A DNA stretch of 64,000 nt from Agrocybe praecox (taxonomy: Eukaryota; Basidiomycota; Agaricomycetes; Agaricales; Agrocybaceae), in NCBI GenBank assembly GCA_964017145.1, contig OZ024843.1, forward strand, positions 2,533,001 to 2,597,000, given 5' to 3'. The notes under the pieces were generated by a model, which was not told the origin of the DNA, did no database searches, and worked only from the letters and a program-made list of their open reading frames with translations. A program made the translations under genes and the position numbers. This document shows, piece by piece, positions 36,061 to 47,006 of this stretch (the stretch's first letter is position 1; each line of letters opens with the position of its first letter).

Positions 36061-38226
36061 TCACCGGCCGAACCCTCTTGATTTGCTTCCCGAAAGGTTA
36101 TGTCCGGAATCTTTGACTCGGTTTTCTATATCATTGGTTTTGTTTTCAACCTCGCGAACTGCGCCATCGATCCATTGCAGACTTTCCAAGTGACTGCTCA
36201 AAATTTGGGAGATCTGAGACATGGGATCATCAGCAGAATCGGCTGGTTTGGAGGCTATTGACAACGCGTTCACAGAATCGATCATTTGGGTGAGAGACCC
36301 TGATAGATCGTCTAGGTGCGTATGAAGATCGGTAGCCAGCATATAACTGTGGTAGATGGAAGAAAGTATTTAGGACTCTGATAAAGAAAAAAGTAATGAG
36401 TAACAACACCTACTTTTTGTCACGTTCATTGTCGGCAGGCCCAGTATCGAGTGTCCTCAAGCTTCCGCCTTGCCCACCAAGGATATCTTGTGAGATCTTT
36501 TCGTAAGCGTCCAACGTCGACGCAAGTTCTCTTTGCTGTTGTTCGATATGATTTAACGATTCATCGATCTCGCTTTGCTGCTTTTCTGCTGCCATGACAT
36601 GGCCATTCAGAGCGGCGATCTATAGAAAAAAGTTAGTAATTTTGATCATCATCCCAACTATCAGACAGAAAAAGACTATATGTACATTATGTCCGTTCTC
36701 GATGAGCGCCCGATCCCAAACTGCGACTTCTGCAGAGAATTTGTTGAACTCGCGGATATTGTTTTCTAGGTCGGTAGTCCATTTATTGACAATTTCCTCC
36801 AAAGATTTTCCTCTCAATGTGGAAGGAGGTTGGATTGCGATTGCTGCTGAAGTTGTCGCCGGAGCAGCACCGATGCCACTTGTGCTTGTGCCAGTGGCTG
36901 AAATTGAGGTTAACTTTTCTGTTTTGTATAATATTTATTACGAGCTACTCACACGCAGCATCTTTTTTCTCGCCCTCTTTTGAATCTTCTTTCTTTTCGG
37001 TCGGCTTGACTGCACCGAATAAACTGAAAACAGGTGCTGCTATACACAACAAATCAAATTAATGTTCTTGAAATCAAGTAAAACATATGATGATAATTAC
37101 CAGCAGGAGCAACCGCGTCTTTCTTTTCACCCTCTTTCGGGGCGGAAGGTGTAGTTGTTCCGGTACCAGCGGCTGGCTTTTGACCAAAAAGACCACCGCC
37201 AAACAAGTTGCTCGTCCCAGTCGTAGACGTTGCAGCTGGGGTGGTCGAAGAATCGGTTGCTGGCTTGTTCAAACTGAACAAACCATTGCCCGCAGTGGTA
37301 GGTCCAGCAGCTGGCTTGGGCAGATTGAATAGCCCATTACCTGCAGTAGTTGTACTAGCTGCTGGGGTAGTTGAGGTCTCGACTGGCTTTGGAGGTAAGC
37401 CGAAAAGTCCGTTTCCTGCTGCAGGTGTGCTTGTTGCAGGTGAAGTACCTGTATTTGCAGACGTGCTTGGCTGTCCAAAAACTTTACTTATCCGTGAGCT
37501 ATTGGTCATAATTCTAACTAGTGAGTCTTACTTACGTGAAGTTTGAGGTTTCGCCCCAGTATCTCCTGGTTTAGGGAGACTAAAAGCAGATCCTCCGAAC
37601 AATGAGCCTGCGTTGGTGGAAGGCGTGGTGGTCGTGTTATTTGTCGACGCACTCGTGTTGTTTGCACCACCGAAAAGATTGGTGGTGTTTCCAGAAGAAC
37701 CAAATAGCCCGCCACCTGTTGCAGGAGTGGTTGTCGTCGTATTCGCGCCTCCCCCAAACAGACCTCCACCGGCAGCTGGTGCGCTTGTTGCTCCAAACAG
37801 ACCTCCTCCTGTTGCTGAAGTCGAAGAGTTACCTCCGCCACCGAATAAGCCTCCACTAGCACCTGAAGCAGGCGTTGAATTGTTCTGCAAATTTCCAAAC
37901 GCACTACCTCCAGTTGTTCCACCGGTCGCGGTTGTAGACCCCGGGTTCCCTCCAAATAGGCCACCACCAGTCGTCGATGGAGTAGAAGCTCCTCCTCCAA
38001 AGATACCTCCTCCCGTGTTGCCAGATGCACCGCCTCCAAAAATATTGCCGCCGCCGCTGTTCGTGTTTGTGTTCGCGTTGGTTGCAGCTAAACGGTCAGA
38101 ATGTTCAATAATAGCGACAACACTCGCTGGGTGGTATGAATACGGACCTCCAAAAGGAGCGCCAAACGCGCTTTGGGTGGTCCCTGAGGTGTTTCCCGAG
38201 TTGTTTGTGTTCCCAAAGATACTCAT
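36061..38226 (-). CDS. NSP1: FG-repeat nucleoporin NSP1 / Nup62
   Basis: Central-channel nucleoporin. The first half, from MSIFGNTNNSGNTSGTTQSA, is a low-complexity Gly/Thr/Ser/Asn region with repeated GLFGG, GGGLFG and SAFG motifs (37500-38226). More FG units in a Pro/Ala/Thr-rich setting and a Lys/Glu-rich patch follow. The second half is the Nsp1 coiled-coil domain: LRGKSLEEIVNKWTTDLENN, FNKFSAEVAVWDRALIENG, AEKQQSEIDESLNHIEQQQR and LATDLHTHLDDLSGSLTQMI. The chain ends SHLESLQWIDGAVREVENK...SKSRGFGR. This domain binds Nup57 and Nup49. Introns are short. The gene is convergent with PRP5 (229 bp between stops). The long GC-rich open frame on the opposite strand is a shadow of the FG repeats. 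Confidence 0.93.
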
Positions 38227-38408
38227 GGTTGTAAGGACTGAACGATGCGCGTTTGCTTTGTTCAGAATCAAGGACTGATCTGTGTGGCAGTGTTGATACC
38301 ACACTCCGAAAATAGACTTCGCTTGAAAGCCCTGGGTATCATCAATACCTCCACAATGCTTTCACTATACAGAAAGGCTTCCCTTGGCCACAACCTCCAT
38401 ATGCCCCC

Positions 38409-40413
38409 ATGAGTACTCCCAGCAATTCCCGCACCAGTACCCTTGTACATCTTCCCGTCCAGTATCCGTACACATTGTAACTATCACTTCTCCTCATATC
38501 AGCTTCCCACTAATTCCTCTTGTAGAAAGGACGGCTGCTTTTCCCCAGCTCAAGAAAAATCATTCTTAGCAGACAAAGATTGGACATTATGTGTACATCC
38601 ACAGGTGTGTATAATATAGTTATTGAGTGAAACACTTTATTGATGATCCTGTAAAGGGTTGGGTATACTTTCACAATCCCTCGTTAAAGGTTGTAACCGA
38701 CCAAGATATACGAAAACACGAGACATTTGAAATGCTCGAAGAAAACTACTCCGAATACCCTTTATCCGCGTTGACTGAAGGGATGGAGGTTCACCTACAT
38801 GTGCAGTCACTTCAAAATCTGCAGAAAGAAGAGGGCGTCCAAAACCATTCCATGAAATCTTTCAATCTAACTATCAACCATAACCATTGCGTTGCCTCGT
38901 CTGTTTTCGACGATGTCAAGGATTCAAATTCAATTGTTCTCCTTGGTCCTCATAAACGTCGGTTGTTATTTGCTTCTCGGACAGCATCAGTTATTTAATA
39001 TCCGTTTATGTTCAGTGAACAGGTGTCGCAGACTGTACTGGAACTTTCTGTGGAACCATCCTGCTCATGTGGAAACCCCTTCCAGAGCAATAGACGATGC
39101 ATCGGACGCTCTGACGTGGTTTTATGTAAGTCCTTGGCGTTCATGATTGTAGTTAGTTCGCTACATTAACCATCTTACTAGACGGACAACCTCATTTCGG
39201 GTGCCAAGAGTACAGTGCCCTTCTCGAAAACGGAATGCGAAGAGCTTTCACGTGTAGTACGCGGGCTTACTGGTATAGATTCAATATCTGACAGAAACTT
39301 TACTCCAATCATCTGATTATTCTTTTACTTAGTTACAAACAATGAAAGATCAATTGCAAGGACGGTATTTCTGGCATGGCTTCTACGGGAAGTCTGTAGT
39401 TACCGTGACGCCGAAAATTGGGGGCAATTGACACAGAGGGAGTCCCAAGCTTCTCGTAAACAAAAAACAATTCCAGCGCATGCATCAGCACGACCTATAT
39501 CACCCTTTGCGTTGACTATGATAAATTTTGTTGTCAACGTTCTTTTTTTCGGCATTCCTCATACATACAGAGCGCACGTAAAGGTTGGTTTCCTTCTTAT
39601 TGTACTGATACTATTTATTTAATACTAGAGTTTCATAGGTTACTAGTGAATACCGAGGACGATTATCCAATGTTCAGAAAACCTGGGAAAGTTACATTGA
39701 CAGGCTTGTTCGAGAGTACTCTCACTTTCTGCTTATTGTAAGGATTTATCTCATTTTAGGAAAACGACTGCTGAAACTTTTACAGTCCACAGTGTTGCTT
39801 TCGTACGTATTTTCCCGGCGCACTAGTTCTTGTCATTGATGGACACCTGTAGAGCAACGGTCGGCTTCCTTGCTGTTCCTAACATTCCGGAGGGTGCACA
39901 AGTCAGCGGTATCATTTCGACCTTTGCATCGCTCGGCAGTATCATAGTGGGCGTGTTTTCAATTTGGAGACATCAAGCCAATACAAAGACCAATGATTCT
40001 GTGGGTCTACTTGGGTTATATTCATTTCAAACCTCTTATTTTCCGTTACTTCCCCAAATTAGTTTACCTATATGCACAACGTACAACATGGTCCCCTCGG
40101 ACTATATGGCCACGCCATACTGCTCAGCTTACCTCCTGCTCTGCTGGTATGGGCGATTTTGACGTTCACTTTGTCTGTCGTGATCTTCGTCATGCACGGC
40201 ATTACCGAAGGGGGGACCTGGGCAAGGATATCGACGTGGACGGTGTTCGGCATTTTCATCGTCTTATTGTTGGCGGTTGTACTAGCACTGTATACATTTT
40301 CTATTATCTGGGAATTCCGGAGAAGCACGTCGAGTATATGGTACCGGTTTACTTGGCTATGGACGAGACGTTTAGGCACGGCTAAATCGTCCATGGGAGG
40401 TGGAATTGTTTGA
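38409..40413 (+). CDS. WW-like domain protein with C-terminal membrane spans
   Basis: Start MSTPSNSRTSTLVHLP. Splicing at about 38478-38526 and across a 52-nt intron (GTGTGT...TGTAAAG, about 38608-38659) gives DWTLCVHPQ joined to GWVYFHNPSLKVVTDQDI. This is the WW-like arrangement (Trp, then aromatic pair, here HPQ-GWVYF) found in a fungal family of unknown role. The middle is soluble (EEYN-type acidic helix; SRAIDDASDALTWFYTDN). The C-terminal third has about four hydrophobic segments: PFALTMINFVVNVLFFGIP, ISTFASLGSIIVGVFSIW, AILLSLPPALLVWAILTFTL and VFGIFIVLLLAVVLALYTF. It ends GTAKSSMGGGIV. Function unknown. Only 182 bp separates its start from that of NSP1. Confidence 0.78.
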
Positions 40414-40606
40414 TTTGGCACATGGAATTATGGACACTCAAACTTCATTTGTATTATGTATATACCTTGTGTACTTATTATTATTACTCCACTTACCGTC
40501 CTTTTTCCACGAATCACGATTCAAATATTCAAGGTTATTTGATCTGTTTTTGATTCTAAATTTGCTTCCACTCCCTTCTCCGTAACACCATCAGGTATAA
40601 TCAACT

Positions 40607-41078
40607 ATGTCGACCCCAACGTACATATACAAAATCGTTCCATGCACCTCTCCCATCCCAGATGTCCTCCCAGAAGCACTTCCAGTCAGTGAACTCGACG
40701 CTTCATCGGGATTCATCCATATGTCAACGGCGCATCAAGTCCACGGCACATTAAAGCGATTCTTCAAAGATCACGAACGCGTCTATATCCTTAGGATCAA
40801 GTACCAAGACGTTGAACATCTGGTAAAATGGGAGAATAGCAAAGGAACTGGTAAGATACCTTCAATCACATTCGCGGTCGTGGTATCTTGAATAACGCAA
40901 TATCGAACGAACTGCAACAGCGCCCGGTGGTGTTGGGGAACCAGAGATTTTCCCTCATATCTATAACGATCTACGTCTTGGAAAGAATGAAATAGAAAGC
41001 TCTGTGGAATGGGAGAGCAGGGCAAACTGGGAACATGCGATCAAGGAAGCGGTGGAAAGATCGTGGTTTGTGTACTAA
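40607..41078 (+). CDS. DUF952 family protein
   Basis: A small protein of about 140 residues in two exons, with an intron at about 40850-40917. MSTPTYIYKIVPCTSPIPDV and LDASSGFIHMSTAHQVHGTL match the DUF952 pattern (YKI..., D..dGFIHlSta.Q), with the conserved His of the FIHMS motif. The second exon has IFPHIYNDLRLGKNEI (family HlY...l) and the end WFVY. The biochemical role of DUF952 is not known to me. Cytosolic, no signal peptide. Lies 194 bp after the WW-like gene on the same strand. Confidence 0.88.
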
Positions 41079-41364
41079 GTTTATGAACAAGTTTGCAACT
41101 ATACCACCATTGGTTTAGACTCAATACCAGTCTCCTTGGGTGCGGAAAAAAACACGTTATTATTTTGCGCACTCCCGATTTTCTCTTGAACAACGACTGG
41201 TTTCGAGCCTACCATTGGTCTCAACATTTCAATTATTTGAGCATCATATTTTCTATGACTCGCCAAGAAAAAATTCATGAGGAATATCTATATACTGAGT
41301 TATACATGGTGGAACGCAAAGAGGTCAAGATTATAGATCGAATGTATGTTACAATCAACCTGTT

Positions 41365-43366
41365 TCAGGAATCAACTACAAGGATGGATGCCCCTCCATC
41401 GGCCGTGACTCTCTTCCTTGTTTTGACAACAAGATAACGACGTCCAAAATGGGCGAGGGTCTTCGTATTTGCAACTGCAAATTTGACTTCCTTTTCTTCA
41501 TCGGATTTGTTCTCGGTAAAGAGTCCAATGCCTAGCGGTGCAAGGATGATTGCATGACCTGTCTAGCAAATGAGAGCGGATGATTTAGCCAAGGTTTTTT
41601 CGAGATTCGAGACCAAGTAAAGTAAAAACCTGTAATCTAACAACTTTATCGAACGCATCGCTACCAGAGAAATCGGTGGGCACATGACGGATGAGATGAT
41701 CCCACCAAGTGGGAGACGAAAACCTATGCAATATAGTGACAGAGCACAAATCCAAAAGAACAGGGGGAACCACAGTGGGTTCTGGTAATAAAACCGTAAA
41801 TAATAGTATTTTGAGCAAAGTTATGGTTATATACCTTGTGTGCTGATGATGACTCTCATTGCGAGATGTCGTTGTTGTCTAATGAGGCCGAGAAGAGCTT
41901 TCGTAAGCCCTGTCGCTGATCGAGAGGAAGAAAGATACTGTTTGAAGTAGCAAAAGGCGAAGGAAATCAACAAAAGCACGAACATGACGACTACCAAGTT
42001 GAAAAAATATGAACCTTGTGAGCTTCGTCAACCACAAGGACCTTTCCGGTTTTGACGTCTGCACGGACAAAAAGTCGGACGATAATCTCGAAAAGGCCAC
42101 ATGCTGAGGCGGCATCCAGGAAGGGGTCCGACAAGTCAATGATGGTAAGTTGGCCGGGAAGAAATCGAGGACGTTTGACGGATGGTTTCTTTTTGGAATG
42201 AGTCGGAGTTTCCATGAACGATTTTAGGAGTGATAGACGTTGCTCCAACCCAGAGAGTTGGGCGGGGTTGAAATTCTGCTTTGAGACGTCTAATCTTTGC
42301 ATGAATCCTTCAAATGTGAATGATTCTCCCAGGTCTCTAAGAAGTGACTGCAAAGAGATGTTATCAAACAAGGTAATAATCGATTTGTGTCAATATATAT
42401 TACCAAGATAATCTGCATGTATAAAGGAGCAGACTCCGCAGAACCAACAGCCATCATTGAGAGAATTGCGGAAGCATCTAATTCTGAGTTTTGCAGCAGC
42501 AAGGGTTCGACAACAACTTTGTCTCCCAGCGGTGCATAAACAGTGCGCATAGTTTGCAAAGAAGACCTGGACACATAGATGCGTACCGGTGGACCAATGA
42601 CGTGCGACGATAAAGAGTTTGACAGCCAAGCTGTTTCATTGGGCAGCGAATTGAGGCCACCTTCACCATAATGAAGGACGAGACCGGAAAGAGGTTTTGC
42701 TAATGAACCGATGGGTGAAAATCCAGATATTAGCATATTCTCTAACATCGTTGAAACGGTGTGTGATTTGCCGGACCCTGGAGAAGATAATTAAAACAAC
42801 GGTCTTCGTGCATAAGTTCCCAAGAGTAGCCGTACCCTGTACACCGCAAACAATTGCAGAAAAGGGGGCATTCTAGATAAAGAGATGATAAGACATAGGG
42901 TAGGTAGATCGACAAAAGTAATCCAACCGTATTGAGATATAACCGCTGGTCATCAATTTTTTCCGTGCGATCTTTTGACCTATACGCGCAGTTGAAATCT
43001 TTCTCTGAGTTATAAACATAAAGCTTAATAGCTTACTGAATGGAGAGGACCTTCCCAAGGACCCCATACTGTGCAGCACGGCCTGCACGCCCAGCTACTG
43101 CGTACGCTTCGCGGGTCATCAAAGGTGCAGTGGCTAAATCATGCTTGGAAATTGAAGTTTCTTCATCTACTGGCTCGGAGTCAGAATCCCCAGAATCGTC
43201 TAACAACTGCCACTCCTCGACGTGGCCCTGCAAAAAAAGTCGAACGGGCGCTTGTCAGATCAGTGACACGATAATCAAGATTTAAACTTACGAATATGTC
43301 TGGCCCACTGCTGTAGTCATCTGGGTGAGATTTCTTGAGATTGTTGGAAGAAGGCCTAGAGGACAT
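41365..43366 (-). CDS. HerA/FtsK-like P-loop ATPase of unknown function
   Basis: Multi-exon gene starting MSSRPSSNNLKKSHPDDYSS. A Ser/Asp-rich linker leads to RLYLNTNAPFSAIVCGVQGS and the Walker A GVQGSGKSHTV, joined across an intron at about 42777-42835. Then come LTIIDLSDPFLDAASACGLF, a Walker B KVLVVDEAHK followed by YLSSSRSATGL, a RQQRHLAMRVIISTQEPTVV segment (conserved Gln after the sensor strand), CSVTILHRFSSPTWW and TGHAIILAPLGIGLFT. This order (P-loop, IDLS strand, DEAH-type Walker B, STQ.P, HR.SP) is the layout of the HerA/FtsK/VirB4 group of motor ATPases, read from memory of that group. It ends RKRVTADGGASILVVDS. No membrane segment or signal peptide, so probably intracellular; no function can be assigned. 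It is convergent with the DUF952 gene. Confidence 0.82.
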
Positions 43367-43892
43367 GCGTACTGGAGATGTGGTGGTATGGCAGAATGGT
43401 ATGAATTTCACAATTTATAGGCAAGTTGTCAGGGCCAGCGAACACGTTGTTAATTTATAATCGCGTCGACCATCCTGCGTATTATTAGTTCACAAGCGTA
43501 TCCATTGGAAGGCTGAATATAGAGCTTCTTTTAGGAAGGCTTCGCGTAATGGCATGAGCTTAACAAACGCGTAAGCATGACCTTATGACACACGTCCGCA
43601 AATAGAGTTTGGAAAGAAAAGATTTGGGGCTATAGGGAAGAAAAGTTTCTCGCGCTTATATATTTGATAGACAACCGGCAGATCGAATGGTAGTTGAGAA
43701 TTGAAATTCAAGGAAGAAGAGCGCGTCGCGCGATGGCACACCGCAGAAATTTTGATCGCATGACGGATTTAGTCCGATTGACTCTCCGCTCTGGTTGCCG
43801 TAAGCGGCAAGATTCAAGAAATCTGTTTCTCCTACCTACTTTTAACTTTTTGCCATCCTCAGCCTTGTCTTTGATTGAATTCTCCACAAGAT
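43367..43892. promoter_or_regulatory. Divergent promoter region (P-loop ATPase / RRP8)
   Basis: The 526 bp between two opposite start codons have no recognisable gene. A short CTACC/CCTACCTAC pyrimidine-rich stretch precedes RRP8. Confidence 0.4.
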
Positions 43893-45337
43893 ATGGCCCT
43901 CTTTGACGTTCCAGGTTGGTCGATACCAAATCCTGCCCCAGTTCGTGAAGAGTCTCACTCTGTTTCGAAAAAGCGCAAGCGCCCTGCGAACGATTCAAAC
44001 AAAATAAAAGCGGTAGAAGTCAACCTAGAGAAGATAATGGCTACATTGAACGAAACACTACCAGAGTCGCGTAAAGATGGCGCAGGATCAACGGCCACTA
44101 GTTCGAAACACCCGCAGGGACAACTCAAGTCCAAAAAACGGAAGCAAAGGCACGATACAGCGCCTATGGAGGCTGAAGAGCACGGCAAACACGTATCCCC
44201 AGCTAAAAAAGCGAAGCTGGAACCTAAATCAGCATCGGCAACGCTCACCAATAAATCAAACCACCATGACCCGAATCATGCGCCTGCCGGGAAGTCCAAG
44301 AAGAAGACAAAGACAAGCAACAACGTCGACGCACCTGTTGCAAAAGCCAAGATTTCTATCGCAAACACGAAGCTTGCATCGGGTGCTTCTTTGACTTCTT
44401 TGCAACAGAGTATGAAAGAAAAGCTGGACGGCGCGCGTTTCAGGTCTTTTGTTTATTTTCTGCCTGATATCATTATGCTCAACATCTTCACCTCAGGCTC
44501 ATCAACGAGAATCTTTACAAATCCGATAGCCATTCCGCTCATCAAATGATGAAGGAAGATCCGCAAGTTTTCGAAGAGGTAAGGATTGTATTTATGTTGC
44601 CTGAAGTTACCTCATTGATTTTTAGTATCATGTCGGTTTCCGACATCAAGTTCTTTCATGGCCTATCAATCCTGTTGAACACTATATCTCATACTTTGCT
44701 TCATATCCACCGAGGACAATCATTGCAGATTTAGGATGTGGTGACGCAGCACTGGCTAAAGGCTTGCTGCCAAAGGGCATCTCTGTGATCTCGTTTGATT
44801 TGGTTTCCGACAAGGAATACGTTGTGGAGGCCGACATTTGCGATAAAATTCCCCTCCCAGGATCCGAAGACAAATCCTCGGATTTGAAGACCACGGGTAG
44901 TGGGCAAGTGGTAGATGTGGTTGTTTGTGCTCTAAGCTTGATGGGCGTCAATTGGGTCAATTGCATTCGAGAAGCCTGGAGGATACTGAAGCCTGGGTAA
45001 GTGTGCAATATATTTGCCCCCTTCTGCAGTCACTTATACTTCGACTTTAGAGGCGAACTCCATGTTGCGGAGGTCACAAGTAGATTCACTGACATCGAGC
45101 AATTCCAAAGTCTTCTGGGTACCCTTGGGTTTCGTTTAAAATCAAAGGTATGGATATGCGGATTTTCTAGCTTTGATTATTAGCTGATAACAAGCATCAA
45201 AGGATGAATCAACTAGTTCCCATTTCATCTTACTGGAATTCACTAAAGTCGCTCGTGTGAGTAAAACTGAAAAGGAATGGACTAAGTTAGTAGACAAGGG
45301 TAACCTCCTCAAGCCTTGTGAATACAAAAGAAGATAG
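43893..45337 (+). CDS. RRP8: 25S rRNA adenine-N1 methyltransferase RRP8
   Basis: A nucleolar SAM-dependent enzyme that makes m1A in helix 25.1 of 25S rRNA. The N-terminus is basic and nucleolar in character (SKKRKRPAND; KSKKRKQRHD; AGKSKKKTKT). The methyltransferase domain begins QQSMKEKLDGARFRLINENL across an intron. It continues with HQMMKEDPQVFEEYHVGFRH, ADLGCGDAALAKG (SAM motif I), SFDLVSDKEYVVEADI, VDVVVCALSLMGVNW, RILKPGGELHVAEVTSRF and, in the last exon, SHFILLEFTKVAR. The end is KPCEYKRR. All are Rrp8 signatures (LMGTN, KPGG). About 400 residues, five or six introns. FUR1 follows 227 bp downstream on the same strand. Confidence 0.95.
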
Positions 45338-45564
45338 TGCAGCGTGGTTGGATATCTTGATAAGCAGAATGATAAGATGTAGCTAATTTGCAAATGAAAT
45401 GAATCATTTTTGTTTATCTTTCGTATCGAGCATGCTGTTGAAGACATTGATGGTCCGATTAGCCAATGTATGGAAAGCGAACAACGGTCGAAGGTTCTAA
45501 ATGGGGCCCATGCAACGAGGTTTAATTCTTGCATCGTGTGCATTCTTACTTCTTTAACTCCATC

Positions 45565-46706
45565 ATGTCTTCCAGCAAATACAACATCGTATCTCATCCC
45601 ATTGTCAATGGGGAGCTCTCAAAGCTCAGGAAAGAAACCACTTCTCCAAAGGAGTTCCGTGAGGTAAGGCATCGTTGAGCAGCGCGTTCATATGATTGGA
45701 ATTGAATGTAATGTTGGTCTCCTTTCCTCAAAACACAGGGAGTCGAGACTATCAGCTTGCTGCTAGGTTATGAAGCTAGTCGGAACTTGGAGGAGGTTTC
45801 CTTCGTCGATGTATGCGACTTCCTCCCAAAACCCCTATCAGGGTCGATCCAACCTGCTCATGTTCGCGTTGAATAGCAAACTCCAGTAGCCCAATTCACA
45901 GGAACTAAAGTCGCACCTCGGATAGGGTTGGCTCCCATTCTTCGAGCTGGACTAGGGATGACTGATGCTCTGGTATGTATTCTTATGAAAATTGCCGCAA
46001 TAAGTTATCATGATCTGATACGTATATAGTTGAAGCTATTCCCGTGCGTATCCTCTGTCAGGGTCCAATGCATTGCTTGACGATTGTTCAGCTCAGCACC
46101 GGTGTACCATCTCGGTATTTTTCGAGAGAAGGTTACTTTACAACCCGTCGAATGTACGGTCTAATTTCCTTCTTAAAACATGCGATTTTTTCTAATCAAA
46201 TTTTGATTATCCAGACTACTCTAAACTCCCAGCATCTCCTCCGATAGATCAAGTTTTTATCCTCGATCCTCTCATTGCTACTGGTGGCACCGCTTGTGCT
46301 GCACTCGGGATGATCGTAGAATGGGGTATTCCTGGTACGTTCCTTGAGCGCCTGTTTCTGTTTCTGTTACTGGATATCTGAATATAACTTTGTAACACAA
46401 CAGTCAAGAACATCAAGCTTTTGAGCGTGCTTGCTTCCGAGCCAGGCTTACAACACATACATGTTGAATATCCTGATCTTGAGGTGAGGACTTTGCCTAG
46501 GTAGTGGCTTTGATTCGGAACTGAATCAATTCCTTTATTGCAGATTTGGGTTGCTGGTGTAGACAAGGAATTGACTGCAGAGGGAATAATTAACCCAGGC
46601 CTTGGAGATACGGTATGTTCTTTATTTTGTAGGCAACTTGAATTCCGATCTGACAAAAGGTCTTCTATTGTAGGGAGATCGCCTCTTCAATACCCTCCGT
46701 TCTTGA
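45565..46706 (+). CDS. FUR1: Uracil phosphoribosyltransferase
   Basis: Salvages uracil to UMP with PRPP. MSSSKYNIVSHPIVNGELSK is the start. KETTSPKEFREGVETISLLL (joined over an intron), GTKVAPRIGLAPILRAGLGM, SAPVYHLGIFREK, PPIDQVFILDPLIATGGTAC (the PRPP-binding motif DPLIATGGT), NIKLLSVLASEPGLQ and the C-terminal GLGDTGDRLFNTLRS follow. About 215 residues, the usual length of the family. Seven or so introns of 50-75 nt. Exact splicing at 46029/46032-type junctions was checked by frame: LKLFP joins SAPVYH. The MET10-type gene lies 300 bp downstream. Confidence 0.96.
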
Positions 46707-46873
46707 CTTTAAGAATCAGTAATTTCTACTCTTGTCATATAATTTTTCATATAATAAACTACAGCAAATGTGTATCAACGTTTTGAATTTAACGAGGTGT
46801 TCATAGCCCCTAACCGCTTTACCGGTCCAATAGAATCAAGTTGTTACCGGACTCCGGAGCGACGATCCTAAGA

Positions 46874-46881
46874 TCACGTGG
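46874..46881. promoter_or_regulatory. CACGTG (Cbf1-type E-box) upstream of sulfite reductase
   Basis: TCACGTGG occurs 126 bp before the MET10-type ATG. In budding yeast, Cbf1 binds TCACGTG in promoters of sulfur-assimilation genes, including those for sulfite reductase. The match is to the core only; the hexamer occurs elsewhere in the window at roughly chance frequency. Confidence 0.4.
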
Positions 46882-47006
46882 TGAAGACGCGATCTTGAGC
46901 ACTGATTGCTCATTCAATCACTCTCTTTACTCAGGCAATTGAAGTCATAAAAAAAACATGTGTGTCATCAATCCAATTCGCAGAGGCTTTCTTTCTTCAA
47001 CTTACC

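Noticed and set aside
37613..38278. A 221-codon open frame on the + strand rich in Pro-Pro-Asn
   Set aside because: It is the antisense of the NSP1 FG repeats; GLFGGG repeats read backwards give PPPPNKPP. No start context or domain.
45142..45597. A 151-codon frame on the - strand
   Set aside because: It overlaps the RRP8 end and FUR1 start in antisense, and has no recognisable domain.
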